The notes: generated by a model from the letters alone, not told the origin. 59,409 nucleotides of DNA from Alphaproteobacteria bacterium (GCA_033762625.1 JANRLI010000019.1:1-59409), one strand, 5' to 3'; shown: positions 18,894-29,039, counted from the first letter of the stretch. Translations and numbers: made by a program.

Positions 18894-19787
18894 TTATCTG
18901 CCAGAAATAACAGGCAGATTTCTTTTTTTCTTCTTTTCTTTTTCCGGCATTAACAGGCTTAACACCTTAATCAGGGTGTCGCGCAAATCCTTGCGGTGAA
19001 CCACAATATCAACCATGCCATGGTCACGCAAATATTCCGCGCGTTGGAAATCCTGCGGCAGGGTTTCGCGAATGGTGCTTTCAATCACGCGCGCGCCCGC
19101 AAATGCAATCTGCGCTCCTTTTTCGGCAATATGAATATCGCCTAACATTGCGAATGATGCCGTCACACCGCCCGTTGTTGGGTCGGTCAATACCACGATA
19201 TAGGGAAGGCCAGCTTGCTTGACCATGTTCACGGCAATTGTTGTGCGCGGCATTTGCATCAGCGATAAAATGCCTTCTTGCATGCGCGCGCCGCCGGATG
19301 CCGGAATGATGACCAGCGGGGTTTTATTCGCAACGGCTTGCTTGGCGGCGGTAACGATACCTTCGCCAACAGCGGTACCCATGGAACCGCCCATGAAACC
19401 GAAATCGAATGCTGCGATGACAACAGGGCGCGCGGCCATCTTGCCTTCGGCGACAAAAATCGCATCGCGTTGCCCGGTGCGCTTGCGTGCATCGCGCATA
19501 CGGTCGGAATATTTCTTCATGTCTTTAAAGTTAAGCGGGTCACTGACTGTTTTCGGCAAGGTCAATAATTTGAAATCCCCATCATCAAACAGCATATGCA
19601 GGCGACGCAGCGGCTCCAAACGCAAATGGTGGCCACAGGCGCGGCATACATTAAAATGATCTTCCAGTTCGCGCTTGAACAGCATAGCGCCGCAACCGGG
19701 GCATTTTTCCCAAAGATTATCCGGCACATCTTTTTTGGTAACCAATGCGCGAATTTTCGGGCGAACAAAATTACTGATCCAGTTCAT
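18894..19787 (-). CDS. accD: Acetyl-CoA carboxylase carboxyltransferase subunit beta
   Basis: The 297-residue subunit starts at ATG 19787, behind AGGAAAG; a longer reading to 19844 would overlap trpA. The zinc ribbon is CPGCGAML near the N-terminus and CRACGHH about 20 residues later. The crotonase-fold carboxyltransferase core includes ASGGARMQEG and TDPTTGGVTASFA. It forms the carboxyltransferase of acetyl-CoA carboxylase with AccA (not in the window), the first step of fatty acid synthesis. Confidence 0.95.
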   Translation of the reverse strand: MNWISNFVRPKIRALVTKKDVPDNLWEKCPGCGAMLFKRELEDHFNVCRACGHHLRLEPLRRLHMLFDDGDFKLLTLPKTVSDPLNFKDMKKYSDRMRDARKRTGQRDAIFVAEGKMAARPVVIAAFDFGFMGGSMGTAVGEGIVTAAKQAVANKTPLVIIPASGGARMQEGILSLMQMPRTTIAVNMVKQAGLPYIVVLTDPTTGGVTASFAMLGDIHIAEKGAQIAFAGARVIESTIRETLPQDFQRAEYLRDHGMVDIVVHRKDLRDTLIKVLSLLMPEKEKKKKRNLPVISGR

Positions 19788-19803
19788 GGGTTTCTTTCCT
19801 GTA

Positions 19804-20631
19804 TTATGCCGCAGCTTTATTGCGGGCTTTGTGTACTGCTGCACTTAAATTTTCAACATAAGCGCATACGTTTTTGACGAGATCTTGTTTGGTTGGGATA
19901 TTGGCTTCCACCTTTTGCACAATCGCGCTGCCTACAACTACGGCGTCAGCATGGCGTGCTACGGTTTGGGCTGCCGCTGCATCTTTAATGCCAAAGCCAA
20001 CGGCAACCGGAAGGTTTGAATGCTGTTTCAGGCGTGATACCGCAGCTTGCACCTGTTGTTCGCTGGCGGTTGCTGCGCCAGTAATGCCAGTAATGGATAC
20101 ATAATATAAGAACCCGCCCGAATTGCTCAGCACCACCGGCAGACGTTTATCATGCGTCGTGGGTGTCGTCAGGCGAATAACATGCATGCCGGCCTTTTGC
20201 GCGGGCACACGAAATTCCTCATCTTCTTCGGGGGGTAAATCAACAATGATCAACCCGTCCACGCCAGCGGCGGCTGCATCGTGCGCGAATTTTTCTGCGC
20301 CATAGGAATAAATGGGGTTGTAATAACCCATGAGTACGATGGGTGTGGTTGAATTGGTTTTGCGGAATGCCTGTACCATGCCAAGTGTTTTGACTAATGT
20401 CATACCACCAGCTAGGGCACGTAAATCCGCAGCTTGAATGGCAGGACCATCGGCCATCGGGTCGGTGAATGGCATGCCCAGTTCAATTACATCAACGCCG
20501 GCAGCTGGAAGTGCTTCAAGCAGTTTTTGTGATGTTTCCAGATCAGGGTCGCCCGCAACGGTAAAGCTGATGAAGCCAGCCTGATTATTTTTGCGTAATT
20601 CTGCAAAGCGCGTGTCGAGACGGTTCGTCAT
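19804..20631 (-). CDS. trpA: Tryptophan synthase alpha chain
   Basis: The 275-residue TIM-barrel protein cleaves indole-3-glycerol phosphate. The catalytic glutamate is in [16 protein letters not shown] and the catalytic aspartate in [11 protein letters not shown]. The phosphate-binding loop GFGIKDA is present. The start overlaps the trpB stop by an ATGA, matching formation of the alpha2-beta2 complex. No trpF is adjacent. Confidence 0.95.
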   Translation of the reverse strand: MTNRLDTRFAELRKNNQAGFISFTVAGDPDLETSQKLLEALPAAGVDVIELGMPFTDPMADGPAIQAADLRALAGGMTLVKTLGMVQAFRKTNSTTPIVLMGYYNPIYSYGAEKFAHDAAAAGVDGLIIVDLPPEEDEEFRVPAQKAGMHVIRLTTPTTHDKRLPVVLSNSGGFLYYVSITGITGAATASEQQVQAAVSRLKQHSNLPVAVGFGIKDAAAAQTVARHADAVVVGSAIVQKVEANIPTKQDLVKNVCAYVENLSAAVHKARNKAAA

Positions 20632-21845
20632 AATGTAACCCCTAATTTTTCGGCCACATTGAAAATATCCTTATCGCCGCGTCCGCACAGGTTCATTACC
20701 AAAATATGATCTTTTGGCAGGGTTGGTGCAAGTTTGGTTACGTAAGCAAGCGCGTGTGATGGTTCAAGTGCAGGAATAATTCCTTCCATCTTGCAGCATA
20801 ACTGGAACGCATCTAATGCTTCTTTGTCCGTCGCATAAACATATTTCACGCGCTTGGTATCGAACAGGTAGGAATGTTCTGGCCCAATTCCGGGGTAATC
20901 CAAACCAGCGGAGATGCTATCGCCTTCCAGAATCTGGCCATCTGAATCCTGAAGTAAGTAGGTGCGGTTGCCATGTAACACACCGGGGCGTCCACCATTT
21001 AATGATGCTGCATGCTTTCCGGTTTCAATTCCATGTCCACCTGCTTCAACGCCGTACATTTTAACATTTACGTCATCCAAAAAGTCATAGAACAGTCCAA
21101 TGGCGTTGGAACCGCCGCCAATGCATGCTACCAAACTATCCGGTAAACGCCCTTCGGCCTTCATCATTTGCTGGCGCAATTCTTTGCCAATCACCGATTG
21201 AAAGTCGCGCACCATCGCAGGGTATGGATGCGGACCCGCGGCTGTGCCGATGATGTAGAATGTATCTTCCACATTGGTAACCCAGTCACGCAACGCTTCG
21301 TTCATGGCGTCTTTTAATGTGTGGGAGCCTGATTTAACCGGAACGACGGTTGCGCCCAACAGTTTCATACGGAATACATTCGGCTTTTGACGTTCAATAT
21401 CTACCGCGCCCATATATACAGTGCAGGGCAGATCGAACAAGGCTGCAACGGTTGCTGTTGCCACACCATGTTGTCCAGCGCCGGTTTCGGCAATAATACG
21501 TTTCTTGCCCATGCGGCGTGCCAGCAAAATCTGCCCCATGCAGTTATTGATTTTATGGGAGCCAGTGTGGTTCAATTCGTCGCGCTTAAAATAAACCTTT
21601 GCACCACCCAAATGCGCGGTCAGGCGCTTTGCAAAATAGAGTGGGGAAGGGCGCCCCGCATAATGCTCTAGATAATAATCCAGCTCTTTTTGAAATTCGG
21701 GGTCGGCCTTGGCGGCGTTATAGGCTTTTTCAACTTCCAGAATGAGCGGCATCAAGGTTTCAGCCACAAACCGCCCGCCAAACAGCCCAAAATGCCCGCG
21801 TTCATCGGGGCCTTGGCGATACGAATTTGTTGCAGCTTTGGTCAT
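20628..21845 (-). CDS. trpB: Tryptophan synthase beta chain
   Basis: The PLP enzyme condenses indole with serine. The PLP lysine is in [12 protein letters not shown] and the phosphate cup is [11 protein letters not shown] 21845 (405 residues) is preferred because AAAGGA lies seven bases before it; an ATG at 21863 adds six residues and sits inside an inverted repeat. It is the first gene of trpB-trpA-accD-folC, divergent from hrcA. Its leader holds several potential hairpins, described separately. Confidence 0.94.
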   Translation of the reverse strand: MTKAATNSYRQGPDERGHFGLFGGRFVAETLMPLILEVEKAYNAAKADPEFQKELDYYLEHYAGRPSPLYFAKRLTAHLGGAKVYFKRDELNHTGSHKINNCMGQILLARRMGKKRIIAETGAGQHGVATATVAALFDLPCTVYMGAVDIERQKPNVFRMKLLGATVVPVKSGSHTLKDAMNEALRDWVTNVEDTFYIIGTAAGPHPYPAMVRDFQSVIGKELRQQMMKAEGRLPDSLVACIGGGSNAIGLFYDFLDDVNVKMYGVEAGGHGIETGKHAASLNGGRPGVLHGNRTYLLQDSDGQILEGDSISAGLDYPGIGPEHSYLFDTKRVKYVYATDKEALDAFQLCCKMEGIIPALEPSHALAYVTKLAPTLPKDHILVMNLCGRGDKDIFNVAEKLGVTL

Positions 21846-21860
21846 ACCTACGTCCTTTAT

Positions 21861-21902
21861 CATACCAACGGCATCATCTCTTTATGTAGGCTCGTTGGTA
21901 TG
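21861..21902 (-). promoter_or_regulatory. Perfect 10-bp inverted repeat in the trpB leader
   Basis: CATACCAACG at 21861-21870 and CGTTGGTATG at 21893-21902 are perfect inverted arms around 22 bases. In the trpB transcript the hairpin would end two bases before the AAAGGA ribosome site. It could be a repressor operator or a translational control hairpin. No poly-U tract follows, so it is not a simple terminator. Confidence 0.45.
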
Positions 21903-21924
21903 CCGAGCCGCCCCATTTATTTAA

Positions 21925-21972
21925 TTGGCAAGGCGGCGGCTTATGCCGCCGAACCAATCCTAAAGAGGCGGC
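21925..21972 (-). promoter_or_regulatory. GC-rich mutually exclusive hairpins upstream of trpB
   Basis: CGGCGGC (21934-21940) pairs with GCCGCCG (21945-21951) over a four-base loop, extended by ATTGG/CCAAT. The same GCCGCC arm can instead pair with GGCGGC at 21967-21972. Two alternative pairings of one central arm resemble an attenuator layout. I found no Trp-rich leader peptide and no U-run, so regulation by tryptophan is only a possibility. Confidence 0.35.
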
Positions 21973-22056
21973 AGTTTGGCTTTTTTCTGCTGCCCTTGCA
22001 AGGGATGCCGGAAATCCCTAAATAAGTACGAATTAGCACGTAAAACCTTGTAATCA

Positions 22057-22074
22057 ATGTTAAAAGCTTAACAT
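22057..22074 (+). promoter_or_regulatory. Inverted repeat over the hrcA start codon
   Basis: ATGTTAA (22057-22063) and TTAACAT (22068-22074) form a seven-base palindrome with a four-base centre. The right arm covers the first two bases of the assigned hrcA ATG. It may be an operator or a start-occluding hairpin. It is not a CIRCE element: only a half-match TTAGCACG is seen, at 22033-22040, without its partner. Confidence 0.3.
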
Positions 22075-23128
22075 GAGTGTTATCTCGAAAATGAACGAAC
22101 GCAGCCGCGAAATTCTGCGGCAAATCGTGGATAGCTTCCTCGAAACGGGGGAGCCGATTGGCTCGCGTACACTATCGCGCCGCCTTGCACATTCCCCGGT
22201 GGGTAATTTATCACCCGCCAGCATCCGAAATGTCATGGCGGACTTGGAAGATCTAGGATTATTGGAAGCGCGTCATACCTCAGCGGGCCGTCTGCCCAGC
22301 GAAGCGGGCATGCGGCTATTCGTAGATGGCATTCTGGAAGTTGGTGCAATCAGCGATGATGAACGCCGCGAACTGGAAAGCCTGACCGCCCCAAAGGGAA
22401 AGAATCTCAATCAGGCGCTGGATGAAATGACGCGCACATTGTCGGGCTTATCATCCTGCGCGGGCATGGTGGTTGTGCCAAAGGCAGAAGAACGCCCGCT
22501 TAAACAAATCGAATTTGTCAGCCTTGCACCTGACCGCGTGCTGGTCGTTCTGGTCAGTGAAGGCGGGCTGGTTGAAAACCGTGTGATTGATTTGCCTTAT
22601 ACTTTACCCGCGCACTCACTCACCCTTGCCGCAAATTTCATCAACGCGCATCTGTCGGGGCGCGGGTTAAGCGAAGCGCGCAAAATCATCAGTGAAGAAA
22701 TGGCAAAACAACGCAACGAGCTGGATAGCTTGACTGCAAAAGTTGTCGAAGCAGGACTTGCCATATGGTCCGGCGAAGTGGGCGGCGGGCATCTGATTGT
22801 ACGCGGTCAGTCCAAACTGCTTGAGGATGTAAATGCGGTGGAGGATCTGGAGCGCATCAGGGGCTTGTTCGAGGTATTGGAGACCCGCGAAACGATGCTG
22901 AAACTGCTGGATGCAACGCAAGTCGCGGAAGGCGTGCAGATTTATATCGGTGCAGAAAATCGCTTGTTTAAGGGTAGCGGTTGCAGCATGATTGTCTCGC
23001 CCTATATGAACAGCAAAGAAAAAATTATCGGTGCAATCGGTGTCATTGGCCCGATGCGTATGAATTATGCGCGAATTATTCCAATGGTGGATTATACCGC
23101 AAAACTAATTGGTAAAATGGTAGGTTAA
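22073..23128 (+). CDS. hrcA: Heat-inducible transcription repressor HrcA
   Basis: The 351-residue protein has an N-terminal winged helix (ERSREILRQIVDSFLETGEP through SPASIRNVMADLEDLGLL) and the HTSAGRLPSEAGMRLFVD segment diagnostic of HrcA. The C-terminal GAF-like effector region ends IGVIGPMRMNYARIIPMVDY. HrcA binds CIRCE elements, typically before groESL, which is not in this window. ATG 22073 is used; ATG 22091 is an alternative, since neither has a strong ribosome site. It begins the hrcA-grpE unit. Confidence 0.94.
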   Translation: MSVISKMNERSREILRQIVDSFLETGEPIGSRTLSRRLAHSPVGNLSPASIRNVMADLEDLGLLEARHTSAGRLPSEAGMRLFVDGILEVGAISDDERRELESLTAPKGKNLNQALDEMTRTLSGLSSCAGMVVVPKAEERPLKQIEFVSLAPDRVLVVLVSEGGLVENRVIDLPYTLPAHSLTLAANFINAHLSGRGLSEARKIISEEMAKQRNELDSLTAKVVEAGLAIWSGEVGGGHLIVRGQSKLLEDVNAVEDLERIRGLFEVLETRETMLKLLDATQVAEGVQIYIGAENRLFKGSGCSMIVSPYMNSKEKIIGAIGVIGPMRMNYARIIPMVDYTAKLIGKMVG

Positions 23129-23143
23129 GTTAAAAGGTGAGTC

Positions 23144-23746
23144 ATGAGTGATAGCAACGCAGCAGAAAATCTTCCCGAAGACGGCACACCGGAAGTGCAG
23201 CCAGCTGAAACCAAGCAGGATGCAAAAGCATCGGCTGATCCAAAAGCGCGAATTGCCGAATTGGAAAAGCAATTGGCCGATATGAAAAATGAAGCCTTGC
23301 GTTATCTGGCGGATGCTGAAAACACCCGCCGCCGCGCCGCCAAGGAAAAAGAAGATACCGCGAAATATGCTGTCTCCAAATTCTCCCGTGATTTATTGGA
23401 TGTTGCTGACAACATGCAGCGCGCGCTGCAATCGGTAACACCGGATATGCAAAACAATGCCAGCGTGAAGAATTTGTGTGTGGGCATCGAAGCAACCGCG
23501 CAGCAGCTTTCATCGGTATTTGAACGCTACGGCATTCAAAAGAACGACCCCATGGGCCAGATGTTTGACCCCAATCTGCATCAGGTGGTCAGCGAAGTGG
23601 ATGCGCCAGATAAAGTTCCTGGTACCGTCGTGCAGGTTCTGCAAACCGGTTATATGATTCAAGGCCGCCTGCTGCGCGAAGCAATGGTTGCCGTTGCCAA
23701 GGGCGGTCAGGCCGCGCCGCCCCAACATGTCGATCAAAAAGTCTAA
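23144..23746 (+). CDS. grpE: Nucleotide exchange factor GrpE
   Basis: The 200-residue DnaK cochaperone has a charged, flexible N-terminus, a long coiled coil (ARIAELEKQLADMKNEALRY onward), and the beta-wing signature FDPNLHQVVSEV with the end GYMIQGRLLREAMVAVAKG. AAGGTGAG lies upstream of the ATG, 15 bases after hrcA. It releases ADP from DnaK, encoded 1.2 kb downstream. Confidence 0.95.
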   Translation: MSDSNAAENLPEDGTPEVQPAETKQDAKASADPKARIAELEKQLADMKNEALRYLADAENTRRRAAKEKEDTAKYAVSKFSRDLLDVADNMQRALQSVTPDMQNNASVKNLCVGIEATAQQLSSVFERYGIQKNDPMGQMFDPNLHQVVSEVDAPDKVPGTVVQVLQTGYMIQGRLLREAMVAVAKGGQAAPPQHVDQKV

Positions 23747-23758
23747 ACTATAATCCTT

Positions 23759-24802
23759 ATGCAATATCGTCCGCTTGGAACATCGGGTCTGCAAGTCAGC
23801 GCTATCTGTCTGGGTACCATGACATGGGGCGAACAAAATTCCGAACGCGACGCCCACGAACAGATGGATATGGCTGTGGCGGCAGGTATTAATTTTTTCG
23901 ATGCCGCCGAAATGTATCCCGTGCCCCCCAAACCGGAAACCTATGGCCGCACCGAAGAATATATTGGCACATGGTTTGCGGCGCGTAAAAATCGCGACAA
24001 GGTTATTTTGGCTACAAAGGTGTTTGGTCGTTCCGAAGCATATAATTATGCGCGTGGCGGCAAACCCACCATGCTTGACCACAAGAACATCACGGCGGCG
24101 CTGGAAGCAAGCCTAAAGCGTCTGCAAACGGATTATGTGGATTTATATCAGCTGCACTGGCCTGACCGGAATATTAATGCCTTTGGCCAGCTGGGCTATA
24201 CGCATATCGAAAACGAAGCATCTATTCCTTTGGAAGAAACCCTGGGCGTTCTTCAAGATTTGGTGGAAGCAGGAAAAATCCGTCATGTCGCGCTTTCCAA
24301 TGAAACGCCCTATGGGGTTGCGGCTTATCTGCACCTTGCCCAGACCAAAAAATTTCCGCGCATGCAATCGGTTCAAAACCCTTACAGTCTTTTGAACCGC
24401 ACATACGAAATCGGCCTTGCCGAAATTTCCATTCGTCAACAATGCGGGCTTCTTGCCTATTCACCATTGGCAATGGGTGTCTTGTCTGGAAAATATCTTG
24501 GCGGACAAAAACCGGCGGGTTCGCGCATGGCCCTGTTCACGCGGTTTCAGCGTTATAATAATCCGCGTGCCGAAGCGGCAACCCAGCGTTATGTGAATAT
24601 CGCAAAAGAAGCAGGGCTTTCCCCTGCACAAATGGCATTGGCATTTGTGAACCAGCAACGGTTTGTGACCAGCAACATCATCGGCGCCACGACGCTGGAG
24701 CAGTTAAAAAGCAACATCGAAAGCATTCATGTTAAACTGGGCGCGGAAGTGCTAAATGCCATCGATATTGTCCACCGCGACATACCCAATCCGTGCCCTT
24801 AA
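23759..24802 (+). CDS. tas: NADP(H)-dependent aldo-keto reductase, Tas-like
   Basis: The 347-residue TIM-barrel oxidoreductase has GLGTMTWGEQ-like strand 1 (here CLGTMTWGEQNSE), AAEMYPVPPKPET, the catalytic lysine region ILATKVFG, and LYQLHWPDR. The C-terminal cofactor region reads SNIIGATTLEQLKSNIES. These closely follow E. coli Tas. Substrate is unknown. It is inserted between grpE and dnaK, and its start is 12 bases after grpE, so it may be cotranscribed with that chaperone unit. Confidence 0.85.
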   Translation: MQYRPLGTSGLQVSAICLGTMTWGEQNSERDAHEQMDMAVAAGINFFDAAEMYPVPPKPETYGRTEEYIGTWFAARKNRDKVILATKVFGRSEAYNYARGGKPTMLDHKNITAALEASLKRLQTDYVDLYQLHWPDRNINAFGQLGYTHIENEASIPLEETLGVLQDLVEAGKIRHVALSNETPYGVAAYLHLAQTKKFPRMQSVQNPYSLLNRTYEIGLAEISIRQQCGLLAYSPLAMGVLSGKYLGGQKPAGSRMALFTRFQRYNNPRAEAATQRYVNIAKEAGLSPAQMALAFVNQQRFVTSNIIGATTLEQLKSNIESIHVKLGAEVLNAIDIVHRDIPNPCP

Positions 24803-24842
24803 CGGTCTAGCAAAAAACCTTTATTTCCAAGCAAATAGACCC

Positions 24843-24873
24843 GTTGCGGCGCGGTGTCACATGTCCTATATAT
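24843..24873 (+). promoter_or_regulatory. Candidate heat-shock (RpoH-type) promoter of dnaK
   Basis: GTTGCGG at 24843-24849 and CCTATATAT at 24865-24873 resemble the alphaproteobacterial sigma-32 pattern (CTTGnn, then CYTATnT). The spacing is slightly long and the -35 is imperfect. Position before a leader of about 115 bases to dnaK supports it. Confidence 0.4.
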
Positions 24874-24884
24874 ACGGGCATGGA

Positions 24885-24907
24885 GGACTGGCAAAAACAT
24901 CCGGTCC
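24885..24907 (+). promoter_or_regulatory. Hairpin in the dnaK leader
   Basis: GGACTGG (24885-24891) pairs with CCGGTCC (24901-24907), including one G-T wobble, around a nine-base A-rich loop. If transcription begins near 24880 it sits at the very 5' end of the dnaK mRNA, where it could stabilise the message. It is about 90 bases from the start codon, so direct occlusion of the ribosome site is unlikely. Confidence 0.3.
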
Positions 24908-24995
24908 GCTCTAAATTATTCAATGAAAAGAAGTCCATCGGGGTGCTGCGATTGCGGGCCTTGATAATCACTTGCTTAACAACAGGAGAAAAAAT

Positions 24996-26906
24996 ATGGG
25001 TAAAGTTATTGGTATCGATCTTGGAACCACCAATTCATGCGTCGCAGTCATGGAAGGCAGCAGCGCAAAGGTAATCGAAAATTCCGAAGGCGCGCGCACA
25101 ACGCCGTCCATTGTGGCATTTTCGTCTGCCAATGAACGTCTGGTCGGTCAGCCTGCAAAACGCCAAGCCGTGACCAACCCCGAAAACACATTCTATGCCA
25201 TCAAGCGCCTGATTGGCCGCAACTTCGATGATCCGATGGTCAAGAAGGATATCGGTCTTGTTCCTTACAAGATCATCAAGAATGACAATGGCGATGCTTG
25301 GGTTGAATCGAACGGCAAGAAATACAGCCCGTCGGAAATCTCGGCATTCATTCTGACCAAAATGAAGGAAACGGCTGAAAACTATCTTGGCGAAAAAGTT
25401 TCACAGGCGGTTATCACCGTTCCTGCCTATTTTAACGACGCGCAGCGTCAGGCAACCAAAGACGCTGGCCGCGTTGCAGGCCTTGAAGTTTTACGTATCA
25501 TTAACGAACCAACTGCAGCCGCATTGGCATACGGTATGGAAAAGAAGGGCAGCGGCATTGTGGCCGTGTATGACCTTGGCGGTGGTACGTTCGACGTTTC
25601 CATTCTCGAAATCGGCGATGGCGTGTTCGAAGTAAAATCCACCAACGGCGATACATTCCTTGGCGGCGAAGATTTCGACAGCCGCATCATCGATTTCTTG
25701 GCTGATGAATTCAAACGCGAACAGGGTATTGATTTGCGTAAAGACAAACTCGCGCTGCAACGTCTGAAGGAAGCAGCCGAAAAAGCAAAAATTGAATTGT
25801 CGTCCACCATGCAAACCGATGTGAACTTGCCGTTCATCACCGCAGACGCATCGGGTCCAAAACACTTAAATGTGAAGTTGACCCGTGCGAAGCTTGAAGC
25901 GCTGGTTGATGACCTCATCAAGAAAACCGTGGAACCATGCAAAGCTGCACTGAAAGACGCAGGCATCAAGCCTTCCGATGTTCAGGAAGTGATCTTGGTT
26001 GGCGGTATGACCCGCATGCCAAAGATTATGGAAACAGTGAAGGAATTCTTTGGCCGTGATCCACACCGCGGCGTAAACCCTGATGAAGTTGTTGCAATTG
26101 GTGCTGCTATTCAGGCCGGTGTACTTAAGGGCGAAGTGAAGGATGTGTTGCTGCTCGACGTAACGCCATTGTCCTTAGGCATTGAAACCTTGGGCGGTGT
26201 GTTCACGCGTCTCATTGACCGCAACACCACCATCCCGACGCGCAAGTCTCAGGTGTTCTCAACTGCCGAAGACAATCAGAACGCAGTGACCATTCGCGTA
26301 TCCCAAGGTGAGCGCGAAATGGCCGCCGATAACAAATTGCTCGGCCAGTTCGATTTAGTGGGTATCGCGCCCGCACCGCGCGGTATGCCGCAAATCGAAG
26401 TGACCTTCGATATCGACGCAAACGGTATCGTGAGCGTGACCGCCAAAGACAAGGCGACAAACAAGGAACATCAAATCCGCATTCAGGCATCGGGTGGTCT
26501 TTCCGAAGCCGATATCCAGCGCATGGTGAAAGAAGCCGAAGCGCATGCGGGTGATGACAAGAAACGCCGCGAATTGGTGGATGCACGCAATCAGGCTGAT
26601 TTGCTTGCGCATTCAACGGAAAAGACGCTGAAGGAAAACGAAGGCAAAATCCCAGCTGCTGATAAGGAAGCGATTTTGGCAGCCGTTGCCGAACTTCGCA
26701 CAGCGACAGGTGCTGATGATGCAGCAGCAATCAAATCGAAGATTGATGCATTGAACCAAGTTGCCATGAAGATGGGCGAAGCCTTGTATAGCCAGCAGCA
26801 AGCAGGCGGCCCAGCACCCGGCGCAACCGAACAGCCAGCTGATCCTGGCGTGGTGGATGCCGAATTCACGGAAGTGAAAGACAAAGACGGTAAGAAGTCT
26901 GCGTAA
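24996..26906 (+). CDS. dnaK: Chaperone protein DnaK (Hsp70)
   Basis: The 636-residue ATP-dependent chaperone has N-terminal [15 protein letters not shown], the phosphate loops [15 protein letters not shown] and [11 protein letters not shown], and the linker and substrate domain from [18 protein letters not shown]. The C-terminal lid ends with the usual acidic [15 protein letters not shown]. The start is ATG 24996, preceded by AGGAGAA; an in-frame ATG 24 bases upstream is not used. It works with GrpE and DnaJ. A strong terminator follows immediately. Confidence 0.98.
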   Translation: MGKVIGIDLGTTNSCVAVMEGSSAKVIENSEGARTTPSIVAFSSANERLVGQPAKRQAVTNPENTFYAIKRLIGRNFDDPMVKKDIGLVPYKIIKNDNGDAWVESNGKKYSPSEISAFILTKMKETAENYLGEKVSQAVITVPAYFNDAQRQATKDAGRVAGLEVLRIINEPTAAALAYGMEKKGSGIVAVYDLGGGTFDVSILEIGDGVFEVKSTNGDTFLGGEDFDSRIIDFLADEFKREQGIDLRKDKLALQRLKEAAEKAKIELSSTMQTDVNLPFITADASGPKHLNVKLTRAKLEALVDDLIKKTVEPCKAALKDAGIKPSDVQEVILVGGMTRMPKIMETVKEFFGRDPHRGVNPDEVVAIGAAIQAGVLKGEVKDVLLLDVTPLSLGIETLGGVFTRLIDRNTTIPTRKSQVFSTAEDNQNAVTIRVSQGEREMAADNKLLGQFDLVGIAPAPRGMPQIEVTFDIDANGIVSVTAKDKATNKEHQIRIQASGGLSEADIQRMVKEAEAHAGDDKKRRELVDARNQADLLAHSTEKTLKENEGKIPAADKEAILAAVAELRTATGADDAAAIKSKIDALNQVAMKMGEALYSQQQAGGPAPGATEQPADPGVVDAEFTEVKDKDGKKSA

Positions 26907-26913
26907 TGCAACA

Positions 26914-26945
26914 TGAGGCGAGGCTAAATCCCTCGCCTCATTTTT
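26914..26945 (+). terminator. Intrinsic terminator after dnaK
   Basis: TGAGGCGAGG (26914-26923) and CCTCGCCTCA (26931-26940) form a perfect ten-base stem with a seven-base loop, followed by TTTTTC. It separates dnaK from dnaJ, so DnaJ is made by partial readthrough or from its own start. Confidence 0.92.
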
Positions 26946-26969
26946 CAATTCCTACCTGTTCTTTAAAAC

Positions 26970-28193
26970 ATGGCGACGAAAACCGATTATTATGAATTGC
27001 TTTCTGTGTCCCGTGATGCCAGCGGCGACGAGGTGAAACGCGCGTATCGTAAACTGGCTATGCAATATCATCCGGATAAAAATCCGGGCGATAAAACAGC
27101 CGAAGTTAAATTCCGTGAAATTACCGAAGCCTATCAGATTTTATCCGACGACCAGAAACGCGCGGCCTATGACCGCTATGGTCATGCCGCCTTTGAACAA
27201 GGCAGCCCGTTTGGCGGGGGCGGTATGGGTGGTTTTGATTTCAACGGCTTTCCCGGCGGGCTATCCGACATTTTAAACGAAGTGTTCGGCGAAATGATGG
27301 GTGGCGGCCAAGGGCGTTCGCCTACCGGCGCGCAGCGCGGCAATGATGTGCGCTATGATTTAGAAATCACGCTCGAAGAAGCGTTTAAGGGCATTGAAAA
27401 AAATATCAAGGTTGCAACACCGCTGACCTGCGAAACCTGCAAGGGTAATGGCGCGAAACCTGGCACAACGCCATCCACCTGCAAACAATGCGGCGGCGCT
27501 GGCAAGGTACGAATCCAGCAGGGATTCTTTTTGATGGAACGCACCTGTCCGGTTTGCTCGGGCGCTGGCCGCGTCATTGAAGATGCATGCAAGGATTGTC
27601 GTGGCCAAGGCCGCGTGCGCAAGGAACGCACATTAAAAATTTCAGTTCCTGCTGGCGTCGATACCGGCACGCGTATCCGTATTGCAGGTGAGGGGGAGGC
27701 AGGATTGCGCGGAGGCGCAATGGGTGACCTCTATGTGTTCATCACCGTAAAGCCGCACGCATTTTTACATCGCGAAGGCGCAAACCTGCTCGCTCGCATG
27801 CCGGTCAGTTTTGTCCTCGCATCCCTTGGTGGCACGCTGGAAGTCCCGACCCTGGATGGCAGGCCAGCGAATCTCACCCTTCCCGAAGGGGCGCAAAATG
27901 GCCAGCAATTCCGCCTAAAAGGGCAGGGAATGACCACCTTGCAGCAAGCCCGTACGCGCGGCGAGGTGACACGCGGCGATTTATTTGTTGAGATAAGTAT
28001 CGAAACGCCCGTTAATTTAACCGCAAAGCAAAAACAGCTTCTTGAAGAATTCGATACCTTATCTGAAGCCAAGAAAAACAACCCGGTCACACACGGGTTT
28101 TTGGAAAAGGTAAAAACATTCTTTGCCAAGCAAAAAGAAACTGCCGAGCAAGAGCATAGAACTGGCGAACAACGACAGGGCGCCCAAAAGTAG
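26970..28193 (+). CDS. dnaJ: Chaperone protein DnaJ (Hsp40, type I)
   Basis: The 407-residue cochaperone has an N-terminal J domain with the HPD motif (YHPDKNPG), then a Gly/Phe-rich region. Four zinc-binding repeats follow: [24 protein letters not shown] and CKDCRGQG. The C-terminal substrate-binding barrels come last. It delivers substrates to DnaK and stimulates its ATPase. The C-terminus carries an extra charged Gln/Glu-rich tail (about 20 residues) beyond the usual end. Confidence 0.97.
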   Translation: MATKTDYYELLSVSRDASGDEVKRAYRKLAMQYHPDKNPGDKTAEVKFREITEAYQILSDDQKRAAYDRYGHAAFEQGSPFGGGGMGGFDFNGFPGGLSDILNEVFGEMMGGGQGRSPTGAQRGNDVRYDLEITLEEAFKGIEKNIKVATPLTCETCKGNGAKPGTTPSTCKQCGGAGKVRIQQGFFLMERTCPVCSGAGRVIEDACKDCRGQGRVRKERTLKISVPAGVDTGTRIRIAGEGEAGLRGGAMGDLYVFITVKPHAFLHREGANLLARMPVSFVLASLGGTLEVPTLDGRPANLTLPEGAQNGQQFRLKGQGMTTLQQARTRGEVTRGDLFVEISIETPVNLTAKQKQLLEEFDTLSEAKKNNPVTHGFLEKVKTFFAKQKETAEQEHRTGEQRQGAQK

Positions 28194-28220
28194 GGTAAAG
28201 CCCAAAAACAGGATAAGGAT

Positions 28221-29039
28221 ATGACGATCAAGATCGGTATTTTTGGGGCAACAGGCCGTATGGGTAAAATGCTTGCCCGCGAAATCCTTGATGACCCACA
28301 ATGCACCTTTGTGGGCGGCACGGTTCGTGAAGGCAGTCCGTTTATGGACAAATCATTGAACGATGTTCTGGGGCTGCCTGCCAGCGTGGTGTTACCAAAA
28401 CATGCCATCAACACCATCTCGCCGGAAAAGTTATTGGCGACATGCGATGTGGCGATTGATTTTACGCGCGCTGAAGTTTCCGTGCATCATGCTTATGTTG
28501 CCGCTGCAATGGGTAAGCCGATTGTCATTGGCACAACCGGCTTCAATCAGGAACAGGTCCAAATGCTGGCTGATGCCGCTAACCACATTCCCATCGTGCT
28601 GGCCCCGAATATGAGCGTAGGCGTTACATTGCTAACCGCAATTACTGAAATTGTCGCGCAAACGCTTGATGCTAAATATGATATTGAAATCGTTGAAATG
28701 CATCATCGTCACAAGATCGATGCGCCATCTGGCACCGCGCTATTGCTTGGTGAAGCAGCCGCGCAAGGCCGCAGCATCAATCTGAAGAACCGCGCGGTCT
28801 ATGACCGCAAGGGAAATTCCGGGCCTAGAAAACGTGGTGATATCGGTTTTGCCACGCTGCGTGGCGGCGATGTGGTCGGCGAACACACCGTTATTTTTGC
28901 TAATGATGGTGAACGCGTGGAACTGACGCATAAAGCATCCGACCGCCGCATTTTTGCACAAGGCGCTGTCGTTGCCGCAAAATGGGTTGTGGCCCATCCG
29001 GCGGGCCGTTATTCGATGAAAGATGTATTGGGCATTTAG
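28221..29039 (+). CDS. dapB: 4-hydroxy-tetrahydrodipicolinate reductase
   Basis: The 272-residue enzyme reduces the dipicolinate precursor in the lysine and diaminopimelate pathway, using NAD(P)H. The N-terminal nucleotide loop is GIFGATGRMGKML. The catalytic segment EIVEMHHRHKIDAPSGTAL contains the conserved HHxxKxDAPSGTA. Its stop overlaps the end of the convergent alkyltransferase remnant by four bases. Confidence 0.95.
   Translation: MTIKIGIFGATGRMGKMLAREILDDPQCTFVGGTVREGSPFMDKSLNDVLGLPASVVLPKHAINTISPEKLLATCDVAIDFTRAEVSVHHAYVAAAMGKPIVIGTTGFNQEQVQMLADAANHIPIVLAPNMSVGVTLLTAITEIVAQTLDAKYDIEIVEMHHRHKIDAPSGTALLLGEAAAQGRSINLKNRAVYDRKGNSGPRKRGDIGFATLRGGDVVGEHTVIFANDGERVELTHKASDRRIFAQGAVVAAKWVVAHPAGRYSMKDVLGI

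Noticed and set aside
21860-21916. Minus-strand 18-codon open frame just before trpB, considered as a trp leader peptide
   Set aside because: It has no Trp codons and no ribosome-binding site, so it is not a classical attenuator peptide.
22033-22060. Possible CIRCE operator before hrcA
   Set aside because: Only a half-site TTAGCACG is present. The matching GAGTGCTAA at nine bases' distance is missing.
24844-25074. Small plus-strand frame overlapping the dnaK start
   Set aside because: It spans the dnaK promoter and leader region and runs into dnaK in another frame, with no family resemblance.
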